A stretch of 64,000 nt of DNA from Symbiodinium natans (taxonomy: Eukaryota; Sar; Dinophyceae; Suessiales; Symbiodiniaceae). Shown in pieces: positions 10,322-20,264 of this stretch. A program made the position numbers and the translations under genes. The first letter of the stretch is position 1. Every line of letters begins with the position of its first letter. The notes beneath the pieces were generated by a model. The model saw only the letters and a program-made list of their open reading frames with translations, had not been told where the DNA came from and ran no database searches. Location of the stretch: the NCBI GenBank assembly GCA_905221605.1, contig CAJNDS010002174.1, positions 549,858 through 613,857 on the forward strand, written 5' to 3'.

Positions 10322-11990
10322 GTTGCTTCCTGGCTGCATCGGCTTCAAGTCAAGCTGCAGGCCACCTGTCGGCAGGGAGATTAGTTTAAGGTTTGGGGTG
10401 TAGGGTTTAGGGTTTGGGGTTTAGGGTTCAGGCGTTAAGGGTCGAAGAGGCTGGGGGTCTTGCTCGTCAGGGTTTCGGTGTGTAGGGTTCAGGGTTTAGG
10501 GGTTTAGGGCTTTAGGGTTTAGGGTTGAGGGTTTAGGGTGTAGGGTTTAGGGTTTAGGGTTTAGCGGTCTAGGGTAAACTCCAGGGTCACACAAAACCCC
10601 AAAACCCTAAACACCAAACCCAAAACACAGACTGTGCCAAGGTGCCTCATGACTGCTTCGAGAGACCAGGCCACCTGTCGGCAGGGAGATTAGTTTAAGG
10701 TTTGGGGTGTAGGGTTTAGGGTTTGGGGTTTAGGGTTCAGGCGTTAAGGGTCGAAGAGGGTTTAGGGGTTTAGGGGTTTAGGGGTTTAGGGGTTTAGGGG
10801 TTTAGGGGTTTAGGGGTTTAGGGGTTTAGCGGTTTAGGGGTTTAGGGGTTTAGGGGTTTGGGGGTTTAGGGGTTAAGGGTTAAGGGTTTAGGGTTTAGCG
10901 GTCTAGGGTAAACTCCAGGGTCACACAAAACCCCAAAACCCTAAACCCCAAACCCAAAACACAGACTGTGCCAAGGTGCCTCATGACTGCTTCGAGACCA
11001 GGCCACCTGTCGGCAGGGAGATTAGTTTAAGGTTTGGGGTGTAGGGTTTAGGGTTTGGGGTTTAGGGTTCAGGCGTTAAGGGTCGAAGAGGGTTTAGGGG
11101 TTTAGGGGTTTAGGGGTTTAGGGGTTTAGGTGTTTAGGGGTTTAGGGGGTTTAGGGGGTTTAGGGGTTAAGGGTTAAGGGTTAAGGGTTAAGGGTTTAGC
11201 TGTCTTTCAAGCAACCCAACCCCCCCTTCTCGAGGTCCAAATGGGGGGGCTGGGTTTAGGGGTTTGGGGCTGTCTTTCAAGCAAACCCAACCCCCTCCTT
11301 CTCGAGGTCCAAATGGGGGGGGGGGGGGGGTTTAGGGTTTAGGGTAAACTCCAGGGTCCCACAAAACCCCAAAACCCTAAACCCCAAACCCAAAACACAG
11401 ACTGTGCCAAGCTGCTTCATGGCTGCTTCGAGCCCAGGCCACCTGTCGGCAGGGAGATTTATTTAGGGTTTAGGGTGTAGGGTTTAGGGTTTGGGGCTTA
11501 GGGTTCAGGGTCGAAGAGGCTGGGGGTCTTGCTCGTCTGTAGGGTTGAGGGTTTAGGGTTTAGGGGTTTAGGGGTTTAGGGGTTTAGGGGTTTAGGGGTT
11601 TAGGGGTTTTGGGGTTTTGGGGTTTTGGGGGTTTAGGGTTTAGGGTTTAGCGGTCTAGGGTAAACACCAGGGTCCCAGAAACCCCAAAACCCTAAACCCC
11701 AAACCCAAAACACAGACTGTGCCAAGGTGCGTCATGGCTGCTTCGAGCCCAGGCCACCTGTCGGCAGGGAGATTTGTTTAGGGTTTGGGGTGTAGGGTTT
11801 AGGGTTTAGCGGTTTAGGGTTCAGGGTCCAAGAGGCTCGGGGTCTTGCTCGTCAGGGTTTCGGTGTGGAGGGTTTAGGGTATAGGGTTTAGGGGTTTAGG
11901 GTTTAGCGGTCTAGGGTAAACTCTGGGTCCCAGAAACCCCCAAACCCCAAACCCGAAAACCCTAGACCCCAAAACTAAAACCATACTCTG
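10322..11990. repeat. five tandem repeats of a ~310-440 bp unit with internal telomere-like arrays
   Basis: The unique core CCACCTGTCGGCAGGGAGAT occurs at 10362, 10671, 11003, 11439 and 11754, giving spacings of 309, 332, 436 and 315. Each unit has a core with ACACAGACTGTGCCAAG, the CCACCTGTCGG box and GTCGAAGAGG. Between cores lie TTTAGGG or TTTAGGGG arrays of different length and the segment TAGCGGTCTAGGGTAAACTC. Unit length differs mainly through these arrays. The minus-strand core can be read as LPADRWPGLEAVMRHLGTV, so the block may be a duplicated exon, but no splice borders were established. Confidence 0.75.
11208..11325. repeat. ~63-bp tandem duplication
   Basis: The segment GCTGTCTTTCAAGCAA...CTCGAGGTCCAAATGGGGG occurs twice in succession (from about 11210 and 11273). 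It lengthens the third ~300-bp unit. Confidence 0.75.
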
Positions 11991-12072
11991 GGGTCTTAGG
12001 TGTTCGGGGCCTCAGGAACCAGGGCAATCCCCAGCCCTCTTTTTGGCACTCGTGCCGGCGATCAAGCATCCC

Positions 12073-12768
12073 TCACTCGTCCTGCTTCACCTCGCCCGGG
12101 CTGCTGATCTCTTCCTGCTTGACCTCGCCCGGGCTGCTCTCTTCCTGCTTCACCTCGCCCGGGCTGCCCATCTCTTCCCCGGCTGCCGATCTCTTCATCG
12201 CCACCACTGTCGGTCCTCGGGTTTCGGGTTTAGGGCTTAGGGTTTAGGGTTGAGGGAGGTTTAGGGGTTTAGGGCTCTAGGGTTTAGGGTTGAGGGATTA
12301 GGGTTTAGGGGAAGGACAGGCCGGCCTCCTGTGTTTCGTCTTTGGCCGCAGCTGGAGAACCTTGTTCCGCTTGGTTCCTCGTGGTGGTGGTGATGGTGGT
12401 GATGGTGGTGGTGGTGGTGGTGGTGGTGGGGGTGGTGGTGGCGGTGGTGGTGCTGGTGCCGGTGCTGGTGCTGGTTCTGGTGGTGGTCGTGGCTGTGGTG
12501 GTGGTGGGCCGTCTAGTCTGGAAAAGAAGGGGCCCCATGGTACCACCTGTTGGGGGGGCTCGTCCTCCCTGCTAAAGGGGGATTGGATTGGAGGGACAGA
12601 AAACTCCTGGGCTGGTGCCCGTGCTGGTGGTGGTGGGCCGTCCTCTCTGTCAAAGAAGGGGCCCCATGGTCCCACCTGTTGGCGGGGCTCGTCCTCCCTG
12701 GTAAAGGGGGATTGGATTGGCGGGACAGGAGGGCCCTGGGCTGGTGCCGGCCACACGGGGAACCACAT
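12073..12768 (-). CDS. 3' exons of a second minus-strand hypothetical gene: proline-rich repeats and acidic SPGEVKQ repeats
   Basis: On the minus strand, 12768-12310 is open and encodes a proline-rich protein segment with a repeat of about 42 residues present twice (VPPIQSPFTREDEPRQQV and VPPIQSPFSREDEPPQQV, each followed by PWGPFF and a DGPPPP stretch). A long poly-proline run then corresponds to the GGT-rich DNA at 12375-12500. After a TTTAGGG-like interval (about 12230-12305) a last exon, about 12203-12073, reads MKRSAAGEEMGSPGEVKQEE with three copies of SPGEVKQ(E/D)E and ends at a stop codon at 12075-12073. The composition suggests a disordered protein of unknown role. The plus-strand frame over the same DNA is a Gly/Val low-complexity shadow. 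Confidence 0.45.
12375..12505. repeat. GGT-rich trinucleotide tract
   Basis: Imperfect GGT/GGC triplet repeats that encode the poly-proline run on the minus strand. Triplet periodicity fits a coding microsatellite. Confidence 0.8.
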
Positions 12769-12779
12769 GGCTCAGGGTA

Positions 12780-12872
12780 GAGTGTGTGTGTGTGTGTGGG
12801 TGTGTGTGTGTGTGTGTGTGTGTGTGCATGTGTCTGTGTGTGTGTGTGTGTCATAGTGTGTGTGTGTGTGTG
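12780..12872. repeat. GT dinucleotide microsatellite
   Basis: Long imperfect (GT)n tract broken by single substitutions. It lies just upstream (minus sense) of the proline-rich exon. Confidence 0.95.
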
Positions 12873-13439
12873 TGGGGGGGAGTCATGAAGGGGGGTTCGA
12901 TCACGAGAGCTGCAGGAGATGGGAGGTGTAAACCCGCTGAAGCCTGAAGAACCCTCTAACCCTGAACCCTTACAACCAAAATTAAGAATCCAAACAACCC
13001 CAAACCCTGCCCTAACATCCCTGAACCGAAACAACCCCAAACCCTCAGGGTTTAGGGTTTAGGGTTTAGGACTTAGGATTAGGGTCCAACCCACATCCGG
13101 CCTCACGAGACAGGGTCCCAGCCGGCAGCTTGACAAGCCCGGGACCACCTCGGAAGGGGCGGGAAGGATGAACCTTAAACCGAAAGCCATAAACCCGAAA
13201 CTTTCAGCGACTGAGCTCCGGTCGCCCTCCGGAAGCCCTGATGATTAGACCAAATAAACGGAGTGCCTTTTTTTTTGTTCACCTGCCAACAGGGACCCTG
13301 GACCCTAAACCCGGCCCTCAACCCCAAACACCCCTGGCCTTGCAGTGGGTGCCCCATGAATGGTTGCACCGAGCCAGGTGCTGGTCCGACATGTTGTTCA
13401 CGTAAAAGGATCCTAACTGGAACCTGAGCTCAAGATGCT

Positions 13440-13735
13440 TACATGCTGCTCCTAACAGTAGATCGAGCCAGGGCACAAGACACCAATCGAGGACTTGTGG
13501 CCTGTGAGCCGGACAGTGAAGGACCTGGGCCAAGGGCTTGGGGCCAAGATGGGTTGTGGGATCCGGGCGACAGCATGCCAGAATGCATGCCTAGTGGCAT
13601 GGTCCTGTCCAAGACATGCTGCTGCGGCACCTTCATGCGACTGTCCTGCTTCGCGATGGTAGCGATGGCCCGAAGATGGCGATCCCTGCAGTCCTGGTCG
13701 GGGTCACTGCTACCAGGTTCCGAAACCCTAAACCC
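13440..13735 (-). CDS. exon-like segment of the second minus-strand hypothetical gene
   Basis: The minus strand is open with ordinary composition from about 13735 to 13440: RHLRAIATIAKQDSRMKVP, then QQHVLDRTMPLGMHSGML, then NPSWPQALGPGPSLSGS. It follows a short CCCTAAAC flank (plus 13722-13735). No domain is recognised. Exon ends are not resolved. Confidence 0.4.
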
Positions 13736-14240
13736 TGGATCGCCGAAACCTCAGGGCCGGGAGTTGCTGTCCTTCTCGTAGGCACTCAGCTTGCCGACTC
13801 TGCTGCACACCTGCAGGGCACAAAAGGAGGTTTGTTAGGGATGGAGGGTTTAGGGTTTAGTTTTGAGCGACACCTTTCTATAGTCAAGCCCGACAAGGAA
13901 CCCTAGGCCCTTAACCTAAACCCCAAACCGTTGCAACAATCCAAGGCATGGCCAGCTGCTGTCATGCGGAAGCGAGGCCCCGGAGCTAGGGTTTAGGGTT
14001 GGCCACAAGGGTGTCTTCAGCTGGGGCTTCTTTGGGGCGTGGCCATGAGTGGGAAACATTTTGCAAGGGAACTTAGGGGGCTTTTCTGGGTCTAGTGCAA
14101 GTGCTTTCGGTTGTGTTTGTCGCTTTGTGTTAAATCGCGGGTTTAAAGGGTTTAGGGTATCGTTTAAACTCCAATCCTAATTCCCAGTGTCCTGGTCTTG
14201 GCCTAAAGCGTTGCCGAAACCCCAAAATGAAACCTGCACA

Positions 14241-14262
14241 CTCCACCCCCCCCCCCCCCCCC
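14241..14262. repeat. poly-C tract
   Basis: About fifteen or more uninterrupted C residues. Comparable homopolymers occur at 11318-11331 (G), 14915-14927 (C), 17097-17111 (G), 56062-56086 (C) and 61587-61603 (C). Confidence 0.9.
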
Positions 14263-14325
14263 AAAGTCCTCTGCGACATCAGGCATTGACTGCTCCTGGC
14301 TTAGCAGGGCAGGAATTAAACCCGG

Positions 14326-14425
14326 GCCCTAAACCCTAAACCCTAAACCCTAAACCCTAAACCCTAAACCCTAAACCCTAAACCCTAAACCCTAAACCCT
14401 AAACCCTAAACCCTAAACCCTAAAC
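14326..14425. repeat. interstitial CCCTAAA array
   Basis: About fourteen perfect CCCTAAA units immediately downstream (minus sense) of a Lys/Ala-rich exon. Confidence 0.95.
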
Positions 14426-14429
14426 GAGC

Positions 14430-14873
14430 CCTCAACATGTACACTGAGCCCACCTCGATGTCTGGCTGCTCCTCCTTTTCGCGGGGCTTTGACTTCGCCT
14501 GGCCCTTTGCACCCGACTTCGCCTGGCCCTTTGCTCTCGGCTTCGCCTGGCCCTTTGCAGTCGGCTTCGCCTGACTCTTTGCAACAGACTTCGCTTGTCC
14601 CTTTGCACCAGGCTTGGCTTTTGCCTTTCCAGACTTGGCCTTGGTCGCTCGGCCCTCCTCGTCCGGCAAGAGAACTTGGTCTGTCTCCTTCTCGTCCTCT
14701 TGGTCCAGCTGCTCATCATGCATCTGGTGCTCCTCAGCCTCGGCCCGGCCTCTTCCCCTTCCTTTTCCCCTTCCTTTTCCCCTGCCTCTGCCCCTGCCTC
14801 GGCCGGGGTCTTCTGGCTCCGGGTTCATGTCGTGCTCTGAAACGACAGCTGCCGCCCGGATCTTTTGCTGCAC
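14430..14873 (-). CDS. exon with RG-rich and AKGQAKP-repeat segments
   Basis: A 444-nt open segment on the minus strand. It encodes VVSEHDMNPEPEDPG, then an Arg/Gly/Lys-rich block (GRGRGRGKGRGKGRGRG), an acidic stretch (DEQLDQEDEKETDQ), then at least five copies of an 8-residue repeat of the form xAKGQAKS or xAKSQAKP, and ends DIEVGSVYM before the CCCTAAA array. The basic RG and AK blocks suggest nucleic-acid binding or disorder, which is inference from composition only. It is part of the same minus-strand series as the neighbouring segments. Confidence 0.55.
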
Positions 14874-14929
14874 CTGCCAGATCCCCTACAAGTTCCTAAA
14901 ACCCTCGAAGCACCCCCCCCCCCCCATGG

Positions 14930-15350
14930 CAGCATGTGCCTCGAAGATGTTGCCTTCATTCATACTTGCAGCCTCCACCTCCTTCTGCAGCTTCGTGGCA
15001 GCCTGCTCCAAGTCGGCCGGGACACAGGCAGCCGGCCTCTTCATGCCTCTGGCTTCCTGCGGAGGATTAGATTTCGGACCAGAGGTCTGGGGCCCAAACA
15101 GAACAAACAAGGGTCCTTCTGGGCATCGTTTCTTTTCTCCTTCTCTTCTCCCATGGCTTCTTCGACAGCCTTAGCCTCATCCTCACTACCAGCAGGAGGT
15201 GCATGAGGCTTGCAAGGAGTGGCAGGGAAGCCATCGGGGTCGTCGGGGTTCGTCACCTCATCCATCTCCTGTTCCTCCTCCTCACCTTCCTCGGCTGCAG
15301 GCTGGTGCTCGTCTTCGTCGTCGACATAGCCTCGGTGGCTTCTGGTTCTG
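14930..15350 (-). CDS. acidic and helical exons of the second minus-strand hypothetical gene
   Basis: Two open segments. About 15340-15105 reads YVDDEDEHQPAAEEGEEEE, then TNPDDPDGFPATPCKPHAPP, then SEDEAKAVEEAMGEEKEKR and is strongly acidic. About 15063-14932 reads EARGMKRPAACVPADLEQAA, then TKLQKEVEAASMNEGNIFEA and looks like a helix or coiled coil. They are separated by a short interval without repeats. Function is unknown. Confidence 0.5.
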
Positions 15351-15884
15351 GGCCCTGGAGAATATTAGTTTGTTCGGTTGAGGGGGGCTGGGATCTTCAT
15401 GGTTTGGGACTTGAGAGCCCAAAAAGATACCCTGGCTCCCTGAACTCCCTAAACCCTAAATGCCCTGCTCCCTAGATAGGGGTTTAGGCTTCGGGTTAAA
15501 CTTTGGGGATATAGGCTTCGAGGCTTTTGGCTACAATTGCGCGCTTTTGTGGTGAAATCCTCTGCCCCCAACCCAAACACCCAAACCATGAAAATCCCCA
15601 ACCCAAAGCTTTGAAAACACCATAGGGCATGCACCTGTACACCTGAACCCCTAATTCCCCAAACCCTAAGCCCTCTACCCTGAACCCTAAGTTTGAACCT
15701 TAACCCTGAAACCTCAATCTGAACAGAAGCCATCACCGGCACTCTCCTCATCCTCCACCTGGTTCTGGCCAGGGTCGTCTGCAGGCACCATCCTCTCCTG
15801 GCATGGCAGGTTTTAGGGTTTAGGCTTTAGGGTTGAGGGTTAAAAACCAGCCCAGAACCCTGAACCCTGGTGTAAACCCTGCCT

Positions 15885-16145
15885 ATAAGGCTAGGCACGA
15901 GGTGTCCTGCATGGCCTCCTCTTGAAGCCTCACCACAAGCTTCTTAAGCAATGCCATGTTGGCTGTCGTAGTCCTGCAAGGATGGGGCTGATTCCGAGCT
16001 ACTATCCAGTTTATTTAAACAAGGGCCAGCCCAGCCTGGCATCCTTGTTCTTGTTGCTGCGAAGCAAGACGTGGGACATGAGAGCTCGGTGCAAGTCGCC
16101 TTCTGTTCTTGCCCAAACCTCCAGCGACTGGCAGGGAAAAGCCCA
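15885..16145 (-). CDS. small exons of the second minus-strand hypothetical gene
   Basis: Minus-strand frames read QSLEVWAKTEGDLHRALMSH, then VLLRSNKNKDARLGWPLF (about 16140-16020) and MALLKKLVVRLQEEAMQDT (about 15957-15895). A frame change between them implies an intron around 16015-15960. The helical, charged character matches neighbouring exons. Function is unknown. Confidence 0.4.
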
Positions 16146-16264
16146 ATGCCCATTAACCATATCCCTAAAGCCTAAAATCATCCCTAGAATGCGAGTCCTA
16201 AACCCTAAATCAGAATCTAGAAGTCCTAACCCTTAAACCCTTCTAATATCGGGCCCGAGGCCCC

Positions 16265-16500
16265 ATGGTTTTCAGTGTATTTGAATCCAAGGGATGCTGG
16301 CCTCCACAGCTGCTGCTGCGGCATTCTCCCCAAGAAGCTTCTGCTTCTTGGCCACTCTTTCCAGAGCTGCCTGTGTCTCCTTACTCGTCGGGGTTTTCAG
16401 CCCCACAGTGCCAAGGAGCCGGGCCACGACAGCTGCATTGTGGGCATCTTCGACCTGGGCCGAAGGATGAGGTTCCCAAGCTGTGGTGTTCGGCTTTTGT
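16265..16500 (-). CDS. exon encoding an alanine-rich helical segment
   Basis: The minus strand is open and reads TTAWEPHPSAQVEDAHNAA, then VVARLLGTVGLKTPTSKETQ, then AALERVAKKQKLLGENAAAA. Normal composition and amphipathic helix spacing favour real coding. It lies between other exon-like segments of the same strand. No known domain. Confidence 0.5.
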
Positions 16501-16629
16501 GGTGATTCCTTATTCTACGGTTTCCGGGCCTCGTCCCTTCCCACCATTCCATGCTGCAAGTTGACGAAGCTGAAGAGAACAGGCATCTGTCACGAGTGGA
16601 TGGGACATATAGCTTTAAATTTTCAGAGG

Positions 16630-16914
16630 GTTTCATGCAAGTGTTCAACACCATGCCTCCCCTCGCTCCAAAGCTTTCTTGGCTTTCGAGAGCAGGATAC
16701 CCTTTTCTTTGCAAAGGTCCAAGATTCGCAACTCCTTGAAGCCGTCGGTCTCCAGGGTTCTATTGTACATCTCCTTCCAGGCACAATCCCTGAACTCCCT
16801 TGTTCATTAAACCTGGCCCTAAACCCAGAAGGACGGCCATCCCTGCTCCCCAGTCTCAAGCTCAAGTGCCTCCAGAAACTGCACTCGAACCGGATCAGGT
16901 CGAGACTTTGGCAT
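16630..16914 (-). CDS. 5' exons with probable start of the second minus-strand hypothetical gene
   Basis: The likely first exon starts at an ATG at 16914-16912 (minus) and reads MPKSRPDPVRVQFLEALELE to about 16845. The next segment, about 16764-16655, reads LETDGFKELRILDLCKEKG, then ILLSKAKKALERGEAW. Upstream (minus sense) the frame is not obviously extended and telomere-like repeats begin near 17010, so this Met is the best start I can see. The whole gene would run from here to the stop at 12073 over about 4.8 kb. Product unknown. Confidence 0.4.
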
Positions 16915-16989
16915 GCTTGCCAGCCAGCAAAGCGGCTGGGAGGAAAAAAAAGTGCCCTGGGGAGCCCTAGCCTGCGAGGGCCGAAGCTC

Positions 16990-18875
16990 AGGGCAGGGGG
17001 TGCTCCTGATCCTAAACCCTAATCCCTAAACCCTGGCACGGTTTTTCGGCTTCAGGGTTGGGAGTGTGGGGCAGGGCACACAGCTGATTCCACATAGGGG
17101 GGGGGGGGGGGACACCAATTTAGGGATTAGGGACTGAGCCCTTTTCTGGATCCCAAAACCCTAAAACCTAAACCCTAACCCTAAACACTGCCGAGGTTCC
17201 CATCGACCGGTACTTGAACCTAAACCCTAAACCCCCTAAGCCCGAAACCCTAAACCCTATAACCAACCCTGAACCCTAAACCCTAAACCCCGAGACCCTC
17301 AACTCAGCCGGGGAGACCATGTGCAGCCGAAATCGCATCTGAATCATTGTCCGGGTTCAGACCTTCAGCCCAGTGAAGGTGTGGGGTTTGGCTTGGCTTG
17401 GGGATGGGCCTAAGGTTGGACAGCTGGGAACCCTGCGGGATAACAGGGCTTTCCTCATGGAAAGCGGCACATCACCCAAATATCCAGATCCATGGTCAAG
17501 ACCAGATCATTTGTACCTGCATGCATTCGGGATCTGGGACAGGGGCAGGCAAGAAAGCCTAAAACCCTGAACTCGAAACACAAGACCCCAGGGCACAATT
17601 CCCGCTGCAAGCACCGATGTGACGACTTTGCCATGGCACAAACCCTTCTAAGGGCCGAGGATAGAGGCACAGGGTGGTGGGCTTGAGGCCTTGGACCCGG
17701 GCCTCTGCTTCTTCGTGGGCTTCCTGGTCTGGGGGGGCTTAAGGGGAAGAGCAAGTCTCTGGTTCTTCGTGGGAAGAGCAAGTCTGAGCCTCAACACCAC
17801 AGCAGGCCGAAATCTGCACCTACCCCTCAACCTGCCCAACACCCTGAACCCAAGGACCCCTGAAGAGGTAAGGGTTCAGGGGTTAAACCTGGGTAACCCT
17901 AGGCTTTCAGTAGGGCTGTTTTTTTCTTCAACATGAAGCAAGGTAAATCCTTGCTGTTGCCGTCCGGCAATCGAAACATGTCAAAGGTAAAAAATTATGG
18001 CGTTGCCATTTTCGTATTAACAGGAAAAACATGGCTGTTGCCATGAGAAAACGATCCATGTTACCACGAACATCGTCGGGGTAGAATGAGGTCGCAAGGG
18101 GGTAAAACGAAACCGCACCGAACAACCAGGGAAAACCAGGTCGAAGAAGGCCAGGGTATACTAATAAACACAACCAAAAAACAAGTTTATGTATATAGTC
18201 ATGACAACATTTTTTTGCGAATATACTTTTATTAACAAACATCATTATTTTCATACTATTAAGATTGTATTAATATTATTCACATTATTCCTATGTTCAT
18301 ACTATTCATATGAATAATATTCCTACTAATGCTAATAATATTCAACATATGAATATTGGTACTAATATAAGATTGATTGTTCAAGATAACAATAAGTTGC
18401 ACACTGTATAAGTTTAAGTTTAAGCACCCAAAGCACTCAACCCGCCCGTAGAGCTCACATTCACCTGCAGTTTAGATAGGACCCTGGTCCAGCCCTTGGT
18501 CCAACTTTGCCCAAGGATCGGCGGTGGCTCTTGAAGTGGGGGCCTTGCAGAGCCACATTACGCGATTAGACCCGAAATCTTATACCCTAGAGGTCCTGGT
18601 AAACCACCCCAAGCCCTGAACCCTAAACGGAGAGCTTGGTGTGGAGCCGTTGACTGAAGTTGGTGGATCTCATTCGCCCGGTTTCACGGGTGTTTTCGTT
18701 GCACGTAAGGTTTCAGGCTTATAGGGTTTAGGGTTTAGGGTTTAGGTTTAGGGTTTAGGGTTTAGGGTTTACGGTTTAGGGTTTAGGGATACAGTCAGTA
18801 GCTGGTTTCGGAAACGAGCTTCGGAGCTCGAGCCGCGACGCAGTGGGATGACCGCTTGTAGGGCCCTAAATTTGT
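16990..18875. other. mostly non-coding stretch between minus- and plus-strand gene blocks
   Basis: Contains CCCTAAA-like patches (17150-17300), a possible Lys/Pro-rich minus-strand segment around 17850-17700 (LPTKNQRLALPLKPPQTRK), an AT-rich part (17930-18420) and a TTTAGGG array at 18723-18790. An open plus-strand stretch near 18480-18560 (SNFAQGSAVALEVGALQSH) may be an exon. No complete gene is supported. Confidence 0.4.
18180..18420. other. AT-rich island
   Basis: A run dominated by A and T with local near-repeats of ATTCATATGAATAT type. Its base composition is unlike the GC-rich neighbours. Origin unknown; organelle-derived DNA was considered but no organellar gene is recognisable. Confidence 0.5.
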
Positions 18876-19106
18876 GGGTCGGAAGAATTTCTACTAGTAT
18901 TCCCTTAAGGTCCCTTTCTAGATATGAGTAAGCACTACTAGTATTCCCTTAAGGTCCCTTTCTAGATATGAAGAAGTACTACAGTATTCCCTTAGGGTCT
19001 CTTTATGAATATGAACAATTACTACTAGTATTCCCTTAAGGTCCCTTTATGAATGTACTATAAGAACCCGCCAGAACCCTAGTTTAATTGTTCAGGCCCT
19101 GGATTT
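18876..19106 (+). mobile_element. family F element with four internal ~44-bp units
   Basis: Starts GGGTCGGAAGAA and carries four successive units around CTACTAGTATTCCCTTAAGG (unit starts near 18891, 18935, 18979 and 19022), then a tail resembling AATTGTTCAGGCCCTGGA. Other copies of the family lie at 24902, 41680 and 44574 and differ in unit number. Confidence 0.7.
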
Positions 19107-19846
19107 TTTTCTCAGTTCCGTGTTTTGTGTTTGCGGTGCCTTGGGCTTAGGTCGCTTAGAGGTTCAAGGGAGGCTCTTGCTACGGGAGCCTGATCTGATG
19201 TTTGAAGCTACACCAAAGGGCTCAGACATTTGAAGCTCATAAAGCACATGAAGCACCCAAACTGGCGAATTTAGGGTTTAGGGTTTAGGTTCAGGGTTTA
19301 GAGTCTAGGGTTTCGGGTGAATAAGCCAAACCATCAAGGTTTAGGGTTCAGGGTTTAGAGTTCAGGGTTTCGGGTGAATAAGCCAAACCATCAACCTCAA
19401 GTGCTTGTCACCATGAGGCCTTCTTGCCAAATCCACAGCAGCAACGTGTGCCCTCGCGATCCCGTGCCAAAAAAAAAAACAAGCTAGCCTGAGTTCGCGC
19501 CTGATGTTGTGAGTTAGGGTTTACGGTTTAGGGGGTTTAGGGTTTATAGGGCTCACGGGAGTTGAAGGTTCAGGGTTCAGGGTTTCGGGCTTTGCAGTTC
19601 GAGTGTCTTGCACTGGGCGCTGGCTGAAGCGCGTGCCACCAACCCACAACCCCTCAAGTACACATGGTCTTTTCTCTGCCTGACCTACCACACGGCCCTC
19701 TCTGTTTCTGGTCGATCACTACTCACTACAATGCCCTGGTCCAATCTTTGTGTTCTCGTACTCGCAGGTAGAACGATGCTGAACTTATATCGCGCAACCC
19801 GAAGTACCAAACCGGGAATTCCGAAAGAAGGGTCTTAGGGCCGTGG

Positions 19847-19987
19847 CTTAGGGTAGTTACACGGGCCCTAATACCTCCTTTAAAGGGTTCTGATGCATGG
19901 GCCCTTAATCTGTATAGGGTATATAAGGGGTAAACAAGGGGTCCCCTTTTAAGGGCCCATATGAAGGGAGCATGCAACTACCCTTAG
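19847..19987. mobile_element. short inverted-repeat element
   Basis: Ends are CTTAGGGTAGTTAC and GCAACTACCCTTAG, an imperfect inverted repeat, with inner GGGCCC motifs also mirrored. About 140 bp, non-coding. A partly similar sequence lies at 43205-43265. Confidence 0.55.
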
Positions 19988-20157
19988 AATTGAACCTTGG
20001 TCTCGGGTGGGTTATGCCTTTTGGGAAGCTTAAGTCGGACATGTCGACTGAGGAACGTAAATGAGAGCTGGGGCAGGCGTGCAAATGTGCTATGGGACAC
20101 GTCTCCTATTTGATGGTAATCAGAGCCGCATGTGGGTAGCGTCCTCCTCAGTTAGGT

Positions 20158-20259
20158 CTTAGTAGTAGAGTAGGTAACCTTTAACCTTTTTGGGTTAATA
20201 TATTCCCCTTATAATCAAAAAGGTTAACCTTTAGTTCCCCTAGCTACTGGACAACTAAG
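20158..20259 (+). mobile_element. family C introner-like element, dispersed copy
   Basis: 102 bp from CTTAGTAGTAGAGTAGG to ACTGGACAACTAAG. It differs at only seven positions from the element that forms intron 5 of the aldo/keto reductase (48813-48914). It is flanked by the direct repeat TAGGT (20153-20157 and 20260-20264). It probably marks an unrecognised intron or a recent insertion. Confidence 0.85.
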
Positions 20260-20264
20260 TAGGT

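Noticed and set aside
12362-12856. Glycine-rich plus-strand frame over the GGT tract
   Set aside because: The minus-strand reading has a cleaner non-repetitive 42-residue duplication and fits the strand of neighbouring exons; the plus reading runs into a GT microsatellite.
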